From the NCBI RefSeq assembly GCF_900142695.1, contig NZ_FRBU01000024.1:1-57995 (forward strand): a stretch of DNA of 57,995 bases, written 5' to 3'. The stretch is from Flavobacterium xanthum. Lineage in GTDB: Bacteria > Bacteroidota > Bacteroidia > Flavobacteriales > Flavobacteriaceae. A program made the translations under genes and the position numbers. Numbering within the stretch: the first letter of the stretch is position 1; each line of letters begins with the position of its first letter. The notes under the pieces were generated by a model. That model saw nothing but the letters and a program-made list of their open reading frames with translations, had not been told where the DNA came from and made no database searches. Of this stretch, positions 24,578 through 32,299 are shown piece by piece.

Positions 24578-24677
24578 AGTAGTTGCTCTCTTTATTTGAT
24601 TTGCTTCACGTATTTGATTTTTGCTCTTGGGTTTCCTTGGGCGAAAGGACAAAAAAACTTTTAAAAAATGATAGTCT

Positions 24678-27239
24678 ATGGCGTTTTTGTATGATAAATT
24701 GGTTAAAGAATTTGGCGAAAGAACTATAAAACAAACTCCGGTTCCAAATTTTATTTTAGATAATTTGAAATCTGGATACGGTCAAAGATTATATCAGATC
24801 GAGTCTTTCCAGCGTTACATACTTTGCCATACCGAAGATTTTACGGGTAAGCCCAAAAAGCCTTTTCATCTGTTATACAATATGGCAACAGGTAGCGGAA
24901 AAACACTTGTTATGGCAGGTTTGATGTTGTATTTGTATGAAAAAGGATATCGCAATTTTTTGTTTTTTGTAAATTCAAATAACATCATCAAGAAAACAAA
25001 AGATAACTTTTTGAATGCACAGACTTCAAAATATTTATTCAGTGACAAGATTGTAATTGACGGAAAAGAAGTCTATATCAAAGAAACGGATACTTTTGAA
25101 AGTGCCGATGATAAAAACATCAATATCAAATTCACGACCATTCAGCAATTGCATATTGACCTGAATAATACCAAAGAAAATAGCGTTACCTACGAAGATT
25201 TTGCAACCCAAAAAATGATATTAATTGCAGATGAAGCGCACCATTTAAGCTCCGCTACCAAAAACAAAGGAGACTTATTTGGGAGTTGGGAAGGAACTGT
25301 TTTGGAAATTTTGAATCAGAATTTTGACAACATTCTTTTAGAATTTACGGCTACTTTAGATTATAAAAGCGCCGAGATTGTAAAGAAGTATCAGGATAAA
25401 GTGATTTTTAAATATGACTTGGCACAATTTAGAATTGACAAATATTCCAAAGAAATTAATTTAATCCGTTCCGATTTTGAACAAGAAGAAAGAATTATTC
25501 AAGCCTTAATTTTAAACCAATATCGGCAGGAATTGGCAACCGCAAACAATATCAATCTAAAACCGGTTATATTATTTAAGGCACAGAAAACTATCAAAGA
25601 ATCAGAACAAAATAAGATAAATTTTCATGATTTAATTGATGGGATGAATTCTCAAACAATTGATAAAATTAGGAATTTGTCCAGTGTTTCAGTAGTTAAA
25701 AAGGCTTTTGTATTTTTCGACAAAGCAAATATTTCATCTTCGGAAATTGCCACAAGAATTAAGTCGAATTTTAAATTTGAAAATTGTATTAGTGCTAATA
25801 ACGATGCTGAAGCGGAGAAAAATCAGCTATTATTAAACACATTAGAAGACGAAAACAACCCGATTAGAGCGGTGTTTGCCGTTCAAAAATTGAATGAAGG
25901 ATGGGACGTGTTGAACTTGTTTGATATTGTTCGATTGTATGAAACCAGAGACGGAAAAGATGGAAAAGTAGGGGCAACGACACTTGCGGAGGCGCAGTTA
26001 ATTGGGCGAGGAGCAAGGTATTTTCCGTTTGCATTAGAGGAAGGACAAGACAAGTTTACCCGAAAATATGATGATGATGTGTCAAACGATTTGAAAATAT
26101 TGGAAGAGCTGTATTATCATACTAAAGAGGACAGTCGTTATATTTCGGAATTGAAAAAAGCACTCGTAGAATCGGGTATTTATGAAGATGAGGATAAATT
26201 GGTAACAAAACAACTTACTTTAAAATATGATTTTAAGCAAACCGATTTTTACAAAACCGGGAAAGTTATTTACAACAAGAAAATTGCGAAAAGTTACTCT
26301 AATGTAAAATCGTTTACCGATTTAGGAGTTGCAAGACGGAATTTTGTGATTTCACTTTCTTCTGGCATTGGCAGAATGTCGAGTGTTTTCTTCGAAATGG
26401 AGAATCCAATTTCTAATGATGAACTAATAATTCCGAAAGATTTTCCTTTGAAACAAATTCCAAAACACATTATACGTTTTGCTTTGGCTCAAAATCCCTA
26501 TTTTTATTTTGATAACTTAATACGGTTTTTTCCAAATGTAAGTTCGTTAACAAATTTCATTGATAATGATGATTATTTGGGAAGTTTAAAAATCACTATA
26601 AATGCGTCTAAAACTAGATTGGAAATCATTAGCAATAGCGATTATTTAGCAGCGATTCAGGGACTTTTGCAAACCATTGAAAAGGAAATAAAATCTAACT
26701 TGACGGAGTTTGAAGGTTCCGACTACATCAAAGAATATGTTCACAAGGTTTTTAAAGACAAAGAAATTAGAGTTTATAAAGAAAACGAAAGAGCAAATGG
26801 TCAGGAAACTTTAGTTGCCAATGAACCTTGGTATGTATACAATGCGAACTACGGAACAAGTGAGGAAAAAGCTTTTGTAGTAATGTTTAAAAGGCGTTTT
26901 GAAAGCTTGAATCAAAAATTCAAAAATATTTATTTAATTCGGAATGAGAGAGAAATTAAAATTATTGATAAACAGGGCAGAGCTTTCGAACCAGACTTTA
27001 TTTTATTCTGCAAACAAAAAAAAGGAAAAGAACTGACGTATCAGGTTTTTATTGAGCCTAAGGGAGAACATTTAATGATTTATGATGATTGGAAAAATGA
27101 GTTTCTGAAATCGATTGGCAATGAAGAAAATACTATTAAAATCGATACTGATAATTATGTGATTACGGCAGTACCTTTTTATAATAGCAATAATGAAAAT
27201 GAATTTTCGAAATCATTAGATTTAGTTCTGGATATTTAA
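24678..27239 (+). CDS. res: type III restriction endonuclease subunit (Res)
   Basis: An 853-residue SF2 helicase-like translocase fused to a nuclease. Walker A is MATGSGKT at 69-76, the DEAH box is at 185-188 (ADEAHHL), motif III is FTATLDY near 223, and motif VI is AQLIGRGARYFPF near 440. The C-terminal nuclease core has EPDF (771-774) and FIEPKG (E793, K795), a PD-(D/E)xK arrangement. With Mod it cuts DNA after ATP-driven communication between two inversely oriented unmethylated sites. It starts 137 bp after mod; the gap holds a dispersed palindrome. No terminator is visible until 27441. Confidence 0.92.
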   Translation: MAFLYDKLVKEFGERTIKQTPVPNFILDNLKSGYGQRLYQIESFQRYILCHTEDFTGKPKKPFHLLYNMATGSGKTLVMAGLMLYLYEKGYRNFLFFVNSNNIIKKTKDNFLNAQTSKYLFSDKIVIDGKEVYIKETDTFESADDKNINIKFTTIQQLHIDLNNTKENSVTYEDFATQKMILIADEAHHLSSATKNKGDLFGSWEGTVLEILNQNFDNILLEFTATLDYKSAEIVKKYQDKVIFKYDLAQFRIDKYSKEINLIRSDFEQEERIIQALILNQYRQELATANNINLKPVILFKAQKTIKESEQNKINFHDLIDGMNSQTIDKIRNLSSVSVVKKAFVFFDKANISSSEIATRIKSNFKFENCISANNDAEAEKNQLLLNTLEDENNPIRAVFAVQKLNEGWDVLNLFDIVRLYETRDGKDGKVGATTLAEAQLIGRGARYFPFALEEGQDKFTRKYDDDVSNDLKILEELYYHTKEDSRYISELKKALVESGIYEDEDKLVTKQLTLKYDFKQTDFYKTGKVIYNKKIAKSYSNVKSFTDLGVARRNFVISLSSGIGRMSSVFFEMENPISNDELIIPKDFPLKQIPKHIIRFALAQNPYFYFDNLIRFFPNVSSLTNFIDNDDYLGSLKITINASKTRLEIISNSDYLAAIQGLLQTIEKEIKSNLTEFEGSDYIKEYVHKVFKDKEIRVYKENERANGQETLVANEPWYVYNANYGTSEEKAFVVMFKRRFESLNQKFKNIYLIRNEREIKIIDKQGRAFEPDFILFCKQKKGKELTYQVFIEPKGEHLMIYDDWKNEFLKSIGNEENTIKIDTDNYVITAVPFYNSNNENEFSKSLDLVLDI

Positions 27240-27297
27240 CCGATTATAGTGCCATCTGTTTTGGTGTCTGTTCCTATTCCGGCGAAGATGGTTTAGC

Positions 27298-27369
27298 ATT
27301 TTAGAAGTTTTCACACCAACATTAAAAAACGATAGTATTTTGCTGCAGTATTTTAGGGAGTTAGTTTGA
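27298..27369 (+). pseudogene. duplicated 3' end of menD
   Basis: These 72 bases align without gaps to the last 72 bases of menD (22051-22122). I count 14 differences, about 81% identity, nearly all at third codon positions. Translated, it reads 23 residues with two substitutions (Ile to Val, Gln to Lys) and a TGA in place of TAG. Upstream of 27298 the similarity stops abruptly. It has no start and is a fragment left by insertion of the restriction-modification genes at the menD 3' end. One copy must be the native end and the other imported from a related genome. Confidence 0.88.
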
Positions 27370-27434
27370 TTATTTTAAGTATTCGTAAAATGGATGATTA
27401 AATGTAAAATAGTGAAAAAATAACAAATAATTGT

Positions 27435-27474
27435 AAAAAAAAGCGTTCGCATATTAAACAGCGAACGCTTTTTG
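27435..27474. terminator. bidirectional terminator
   Basis: A 10-bp perfect stem, AAGCGTTCGC (27441-27450) paired with GCGAACGCTT (27461-27470), is flanked by A-run and T-run. It ends the minus-strand peptidase gene and possibly the res transcript. Confidence 0.85.
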
Positions 27475-27494
27475 GATTATAAAATAACTCATTT

Positions 27495-28847
27495 TTAACG
27501 AATTGGAACTGGGAAAACAGGTAAACTGGAATGCCCTAATGCGTCAACCGTTTGTACAGCAAATAAAAAGTTATCTTTTGAATACGGAATTTCAGCTTTA
27601 GTGTCTTTTACAAAAATTGCTTTTTCCCAGTGCTGAGACGATGTCTCTCTAATAAGGATATTATAGCCATAAACTGATTTTCCTTCGGGAGCAGTCCATA
27701 CTAAAGTGGAGAAATTAGTAAGGTCTTTTACTTCAATTCCAACATTTGTTGGAGCTTTTGGAGACCAGGCTAAGTTACTGAAAGTAGCCAAATTAGAACA
27801 GGTTACCTTCTTAATGTATTCAAAGTCCATAAATTCAGCAAGATCACCATATTGGATGTTGTTTTCTTTTCGTACATCTTGATGTTGGTGATCGTAGTTT
27901 TCATTCATTTCACAAAAACGAATCGCTGTAAATCCATTTTGACTGAAAGGTGTATGATCGCCACCACGCAAGAAACGGTCGTTGCGATACACTAAATTAA
28001 TGTCTAATTGTTCTACATATTGATTGGTCACTGTTTTGATATATCGAGCCAATTGTCTCGATGGACTGTCATTATCACGATTAGTTGCCTTGCGCATTTT
28101 TGATTCGGCTTCCGTTTCTAGGTACGGAATAGCTTCGCTAAAAACGCGAACTCTGGTGTTGTCTCTTAGCATCGTTCCGCTAGACAAACTATTTCCAATC
28201 ATGTCATTGTTGATCATCGCAACTACATTCCATTTTCCATTTTTGGCAACATCGGCTAAATGTTTGGCTCCGTACAATCCTTGTTCTTCGCCTACAACAG
28301 CTACGAAAATTAAAGTAAAAGGAAATTCTCTTTGGCTCATTATTCTAGCAAGTTCCATCATGGCAGCTACTCCGGAAGCATCATCATTGGCACCAGGCGC
28401 ATCTGATTTGGAATCCATAACATCTGAAGCTCGCGAGTCTAAATGGCCACTAATAATTAGTACACGATCATCTGTAGGATCAGTTCCTTTTAAGGTCGCC
28501 ATGACATTTCCCAGCTGGCTGTCGGTGGCTATACGTCTTCCATCCGCTTTGATGGTGAAAAAATCAATAACCGAAGTCAGTCTTCCGCCAGATGCCAAAG
28601 CATATTTGTCAAATTCTGATTTTACCCAACGCTGCGCAGCGCCAATACCGCGGGTGTTGCTTTTTGTATCGCTTAAAGTATGTCGGGTTCCAAAAGATAC
28701 TAATTTGCGAACCGTAGCTTCCATGTTTTCTGATTTCACTTCAGAAAGCATTTTTTTTATTTCAGGATCGTCGGCTGTAGTTTGAGCAATACTAGAAAGT
28801 GAAAAGCAAATTAAAAATAGAAATGAAGTAATGGTATTTAGTTTCAT
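27495..28847 (-). CDS. secreted M28 family zinc aminopeptidase
   Basis: A 450-residue protein with signal peptide (1-21). M28 zinc ligands appear in order: His in SGHLDSRAS (about 131), Asp in PGANDDASG (about 150), the catalytic and ligand Glu pair in VVGEEQGLYG (about 184), Asp in INNDMIG (about 214), and His in the DHQHQDVR segment (about 318). The last 90 residues form a fibronectin-type-III-like module (APTNVGIEVKDL, YGYNILIRE, FAVQTVDALGHSS). It probably releases N-terminal amino acids from peptides outside the inner membrane. A TAACTTTG box lies 23 bp upstream. Confidence 0.88.
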   Translation of the reverse strand: MKLNTITSFLFLICFSLSSIAQTTADDPEIKKMLSEVKSENMEATVRKLVSFGTRHTLSDTKSNTRGIGAAQRWVKSEFDKYALASGGRLTSVIDFFTIKADGRRIATDSQLGNVMATLKGTDPTDDRVLIISGHLDSRASDVMDSKSDAPGANDDASGVAAMMELARIMSQREFPFTLIFVAVVGEEQGLYGAKHLADVAKNGKWNVVAMINNDMIGNSLSSGTMLRDNTRVRVFSEAIPYLETEAESKMRKATNRDNDSPSRQLARYIKTVTNQYVEQLDINLVYRNDRFLRGGDHTPFSQNGFTAIRFCEMNENYDHQHQDVRKENNIQYGDLAEFMDFEYIKKVTCSNLATFSNLAWSPKAPTNVGIEVKDLTNFSTLVWTAPEGKSVYGYNILIRETSSQHWEKAIFVKDTKAEIPYSKDNFLFAVQTVDALGHSSLPVFPVPIR

Positions 28848-28869
28848 GGAGCAATTAATTTAGTTTTCT

Positions 28870-28877
28870 CAAAGTTA
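28870..28877 (-). promoter_or_regulatory. candidate -7 element for the M28 peptidase gene
   Basis: The minus strand reads TAACTTTG, 22 bp upstream of the ATG at 28847. Confidence 0.45.
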
Positions 28878-29063
28878 TGAAAAAAAGAAAAATAAATAAG
28901 TAAAGCAGCCCCATTTTTAAGAATTGTTATTTTAAACTGGATTTGTGAAATTTAATGCAATATTGCGCAAGTAGGAGGGTGATCTACTTTTTGCACTTCC
29001 TTGTACACTTTTGGAGCGTGTTATTTTTTAGTATTAGACACTCCGTTTCCATAAAACTCTCGG

Positions 29064-29134
29064 TCCCGCTATCTGTTACAATCTCTACTGCCGAACCCCG
29101 GCAGCAGCGTATTTTCACTGCTATCGGGGCTATA
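29064..29134. repeat. dispersed palindromic element, copy 1
   Basis: It begins TCCCGCTATCTG and ends CTGCTATCGGGGCTATA. The centre is a hairpin, CTGCCG (29088-29093) paired with CGGCAG (29099-29104). Both ends match those of the element at 38768-38867 (17-nt right end with one difference), while the centres differ. Confidence 0.7.
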
Positions 29135-29446
29135 TGTCGCTTTTATCCCGTTGATAACAAGCTTCAATTTCCTAAAAACAACAAAAGCAACCTAGTTATA
29201 TGAGTTGCTTTTTTTGTAGGTTTTTCTGCTCAAATTTGTAAGCACGAAGTCAGAGACATTCGCGCAGCAGACTACATTTTTTAATAAAGTTTACTTTTTA
29301 AAAAAGACTTCGTTCAGCGGGGAGTTACCTAATGCTCGGACTAGGGGGGAAAACACCATGGCAAACTAAAAAATACTTCTCAAAAAAAAAGGACTCTAAA
29401 TCCTCTTGAATATCTCACTTACAACTTTACGAAAACTCCATAGTTC

Positions 29447-29523
29447 CTGCCAGTGAGCGGTTCCGCTCAACACGGTTTTCACTGTTCGTGCTGCGCACGC
29501 AACGAAAACCTAGCTGTTGGCAG
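29447..29523. repeat. cassette-like hairpin beside the toxin locus
   Basis: The right arm TGTTGGCAG (29515-29523) pairs with a left arm split as CTGCC (29447-29451) and AACA (29469-29472). The 17 bases between the halves form their own hairpin, GAGCGG/CCGCTC. Inner stems are GGTTTTC (29474-29480) with GAAAACC (29504-29510) and CGTG/CACG at the tip. The shape recalls integron attC sites or related flavobacterial repeats, but the attC core is not matched. Confidence 0.6.
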
Positions 29524-29536
29524 AAGGTTTAATTTA

Positions 29537-29577
29537 AAAAGCAGATTTCATCATTTTGAAATCTGCTTTAAATTTTT
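29537..29577 (-). terminator. rho-independent terminator after the immunity gene
   Basis: A 13-bp perfect stem, AAAGCAGATTTCA (29538-29550) paired with TGAAATCTGCTTT (29557-29569), has a 6-nt loop. It lies immediately beyond the stop codon. Confidence 0.82.
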
Positions 29578-30003
29578 TTATTTCAAATTATATTTCTTAA
29601 ATTCAATTTTTGCAATCGAATCGAGTTCTTTACTTGCATAATAACTTAAGCAAGTAGCACAAAAATATTTTTTATTTATTTGTTCCTCCGGTTCACATTC
29701 TTCACATTTTGGTAGAACTGGCTTTGGAGTATTTGCAATAATTTTTTCAACATTTTTATTTATTATGTCATGTTGTAGCGCAGTCGATTCATACAAATAC
29801 ATTAAATCTTTTTTTGAAATTAATTTAAAAATCGTATCATTTTTGTACGCAACTCGCAGACAAGAAAAAAAGGTTTCAGTTTTAAAATTATTAATCCACT
29901 GATTTTCATTTGCTCCAAGGTTATACTCAAAATTATTCCTATGATTAGATTTGCATGAAATCAAAAGAATAAGTAGCCCTAAAATAATTTTTATATTTCT
30001 CAT
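29578..30003 (-). CDS. Tai4-like immunity lipoprotein (candidate)
   Basis: I chose the ATG at 30003, which opens a lipoprotein signal (MRNIKIILGLLILLISC, Cys17). The protein is 141 residues. The mature part begins with Asn-rich sequence and then has TFFSCLRVAYKNDTIF, followed by Cys-rich segments (LPKCEECEPEE, KYFCATCLSYYA). It starts 5 bp after the stop of the amidase-like toxin gene, the normal position for a cognate immunity gene. The SCL-x-YK pattern and periplasm-facing lipid anchor fit Tai4-type inhibitors of Tae4 amidases, but similarity at this length is weak, so the call rests mainly on context. It would block the toxin in the periplasm. Confidence 0.6.
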   Translation of the reverse strand: MRNIKIILGLLILLISCKSNHRNNFEYNLGANENQWINNFKTETFFSCLRVAYKNDTIFKLISKKDLMYLYESTALQHDIINKNVEKIIANTPKPVLPKCEECEPEEQINKKYFCATCLSYYASKELDSIAKIEFKKYNLK

Positions 30004-30008
30004 TTTAT

Positions 30009-31256
30009 TTAATTTAAAATCCAAATATCAATATAATCAACTGGCACAAAATTGTTGTCTACATCATAAAAGTTACAGTTAAGTAAACATGTACCGTTTT
30101 CCAATAAATCTGCATGACCTGTTCCCCAAGTGGATTGTATTTCATCTCTAGCAATCATTGAATAAATCCCTTTTTTATTCAATATTAAATTCGGAAAATT
30201 TATCCCTTTTACTCCAGATTGAGAATTTGTTATATGATTGTCTCCAGTTGGAGTTCCAAAAGTTTTTCTTAACCATTTGTTTAAACTTTTTGCATTAATT
30301 ATATAATTTTTACCATCTGCACCAACTATTGTATTTTTTGTACCATTGGGATTATCAGGTAAACTTGGAATAATTATTCCCGAATAATTTAAAGCCTTAG
30401 ATATTCTTAATGCGCATGTGTTTAGTTTTTTATTTTGTGCAACAACAGCATTGTACATAGTTAAAACTTCACCTCCGATACCGTTACATAAAGTTTGTGC
30501 AGTTGTAGTGCTTGTTGGACATGCACTTTTAAAACTTTCAAATGTTGGTAAATTTTGTTGTTGTATTAACAAATTAGGGTTGTTCCAAAATTCTTCGGAA
30601 AATTCTCCTTCTTCTTCCACTTGTTTGCTTGAAAACCAATTATTAAATTGTTGTAAAGTTACACTTGGATTATTTAAAAAATAAATCAAAGCCCAAAGTT
30701 TAAATTCTTGTTGTTGATTGTAGGTAGAATTTGAACTATAAAAATTATCATTAAATGTGACGAATTTAATTAAAGCATTTTGAATATTGGTTTTGTTAGC
30801 ATCAGTAAAACCATTTTGTAAAAAGTAACTACTTAAAACATTTGACAGCCATGCATTACTGGTAAATAAATTATTTATTTGCGAATTTTCTTGACCTAAA
30901 CTTTGATAAAAAGTATAAAACTTAACTCTTAATTGAGTAATTGGATTGCTTAAATCACCGTCATTGTCTTCAAATGGATCTGGCACTACAATATCGTCAA
31001 ATTCAGCGCTTCCACCTCCTGTGCTTCCACCTGGTGCTTCAGCTAAATAATTGATAGCCGGACTTGTTGCATCATTAGAGCATAGAGTGTAAATATCCGA
31101 ATCTACACAATAGTTGCAACCGTCGCAAGTTCCACTTGCACAACTTCCCGTTCCTGTGCAGTGGTAATTATGAACTGATATTATTGTACAAGTTCTTGAA
31201 GTTATGTTTTTAGATGTTGCAAAAACTTTTGAAATTTTTTTTTCTGTAACTTTCAA
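30009..31256 (-). CDS. Cys-rich protein with C-terminal Tae4-like amidase toxin domain (3' part of an interrupted gene)
   Basis: This frame has no ATG near its start (the first codon available is TTG) and is exactly in phase with the lipoprotein frame at 31266-31667, from which a single TAG and three codons separate it; the two read as one interrupted gene. Residues 25-60 are Cys-rich (CTGTGSCASGTCDGCNYC). A Gly/Ser-rich linker and a long helical region (about 95-265) follow. The C-terminal 140 residues look like the Tae4 peptidoglycan amidase: catalytic Cys281 in NTCALRISKALN, His381 and Asp383 in WGTGHADLLE, and YIDIWIL at the end. Tae4 enzymes cut the D-Glu-mDAP bond of stem peptides. A cognate immunity-like gene follows. 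No VgrG, Hcp or PAAR gene is nearby. Confidence 0.72.
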   Translation of the reverse strand: MKVTEKKISKVFATSKNITSRTCTIISVHNYHCTGTGSCASGTCDGCNYCVDSDIYTLCSNDATSPAINYLAEAPGGSTGGGSAEFDDIVVPDPFEDNDGDLSNPITQLRVKFYTFYQSLGQENSQINNLFTSNAWLSNVLSSYFLQNGFTDANKTNIQNALIKFVTFNDNFYSSNSTYNQQQEFKLWALIYFLNNPSVTLQQFNNWFSSKQVEEEGEFSEEFWNNPNLLIQQQNLPTFESFKSACPTSTTTAQTLCNGIGGEVLTMYNAVVAQNKKLNTCALRISKALNYSGIIIPSLPDNPNGTKNTIVGADGKNYIINAKSLNKWLRKTFGTPTGDNHITNSQSGVKGINFPNLILNKKGIYSMIARDEIQSTWGTGHADLLENGTCLLNCNFYDVDNNFVPVDYIDIWILN

Positions 31257-31265
31257 ATTCTTTTG

Positions 31266-31667
31266 CTAATAAAGATTAGGGGCTGCAACTTTTAGAATAA
31301 TCATTTGCCAGCCATTTTTATAAAAAACAGTTAAGTTAAAAATTTCATTTGTAGGAATGGCAACAATTGGAAACACTCTAAAAGTGTATGTAGTTTTTTT
31401 CTTTACGACTAATTTTTTTATTAAATCGGTAGAAATATTAAAATCTGAAACCTCGTAGGTTCTATCTGCATTTCTGATTTGCAAAAGATTTGTTTTCAAA
31501 ACAGTATCGAAATTTTCTAGTCCAGTTTCTTTTTTAAATTGTTCGAATGAAATTTTATCGTAATTCCTTTTAGCAATTGTTCCATCATAAATTTCTTCAG
31601 CACAACTAAACAAAGTTAGTGCCAATGCAGTAATTAAAAGTAAAAATGTTTTTGTTTTTGTAATCAT
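31266..31667 (-). CDS. lipoprotein N-terminal domain (5' part of the interrupted toxin gene)
   Basis: A 133-residue frame with signal peptide and lipobox (LTLFSC, Cys22), followed by a conserved-looking domain (FEQFKKETGLENFD, DLIKKLVVKKKTTYTFRVFP, NLTVFYKNGW). I recall this N-terminus in Flavobacterium proteins that carry different C-termini, which would make it the constant anchoring part of a polymorphic toxin; that recollection was not checked. The frame ends at TAG (31266-31268), after which the same frame continues for 415 codons. Either a nonsense mutation inactivated the toxin, or the stop is a sequencing error or is read through. The combined span is 30009-31667 (553 codons including the TAG). 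Confidence 0.68.
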   Translation of the reverse strand: MITKTKTFLLLITALALTLFSCAEEIYDGTIAKRNYDKISFEQFKKETGLENFDTVLKTNLLQIRNADRTYEVSDFNISTDLIKKLVVKKKTTYTFRVFPIVAIPTNEIFNLTVFYKNGWQMIILKVAAPNLY

Positions 31668-32299
31668 TTTTTTTAATATTTCTTTGCAGTTAATCTGCCA
31701 TTAAGGTCGAAAACTTTGGAAACATATTTTTTAGATTAAATTCGTTCCGACCCGTTAACATAATAATTTACTTTATGTAGGCTGTATCTTATTAATTTAT
31801 AAAAAAATTGAAATCAAAATTTATAAGTTATCTTTTGCCAAAATGAGTAAACTTTCTGTAAACTAATATAGAAGACGTTACAAACCTTCGTTCGAAAAAC
31901 AAAATATAGAATGTTCATCGAAATCTAATTTCTTTTCTTCTTGGTCAAAAATATAGAATTTATATTACAAAGTGTTATAATGAAATATAAATTTTCGAAT
32001 ACTTTTCGTATTTAATTGTTCATAAATTTCTTTGCTTCTGTTGTTGTTATGTTATAAAAAATACTTACCTACCTCAAATCGGTTTCACTTAACTATTAAA
32101 ATGTTTCATTTGGAGTTATTAATATTAATTAAGACATACTAGAAGTGAAATGTTTTTGATTTTGAAGGTTGAAAGAACTGAAAATTCTGCTCCTAAAAAA
32201 GAAAATAGCTGTCGAATTTGGGCTTTGTTTTTTTGTGGACCGTTTCTTAATTTACTATTTTCAAACTTCGTACCTTTGCGCTTTAGAAATTGAAAGAAA
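31668..32299. other. 632-bp intergenic region between toxin and cvfB-like genes
   Basis: AT-rich, with no convincing gene; a short minus-strand frame at 32125-32349 lacks coding features. It must hold the toxin promoter near 31,700 and contains the TACCTTTG box of the plus-strand gene at 32271-32278. Confidence 0.45.
32271..32278 (+). promoter_or_regulatory. candidate -7 element for the cvfB-like gene
   Basis: TACCTTTG matches TAnnTTTG, 21 bp before the ATG at 32300. Confidence 0.5.

Larger units (their letters stand above)
28848..29577. other. 730-bp gene-free region packed with palindromic elements
   Basis: No convincing gene on either strand. It contains a palindromic repeat copy (29064-29134), a hairpin AAAAGCAAC/GTTGCTTTT (29183-29191/29204-29212) with a T-run, an inverted repeat ACGAAGTC/GACTTCGT (29244-29251/29306-29313), the cassette-like hairpin (29447-29523) and the immunity-gene terminator. 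The density of such elements marks a recombination-prone junction. Confidence 0.6.

Noticed and set aside
28024..28785. 253-codon plus-strand open frame
   Set aside because: It lies wholly antisense to the M28 peptidase gene, whose zinc-site motifs are clear; a mirror of the real gene.
29447..29523. True integron attC site
   Set aside because: The 7-bp core form (GTTRRRY with its partner) is not matched and no integron integrase is in the window; kept only as cassette-like.
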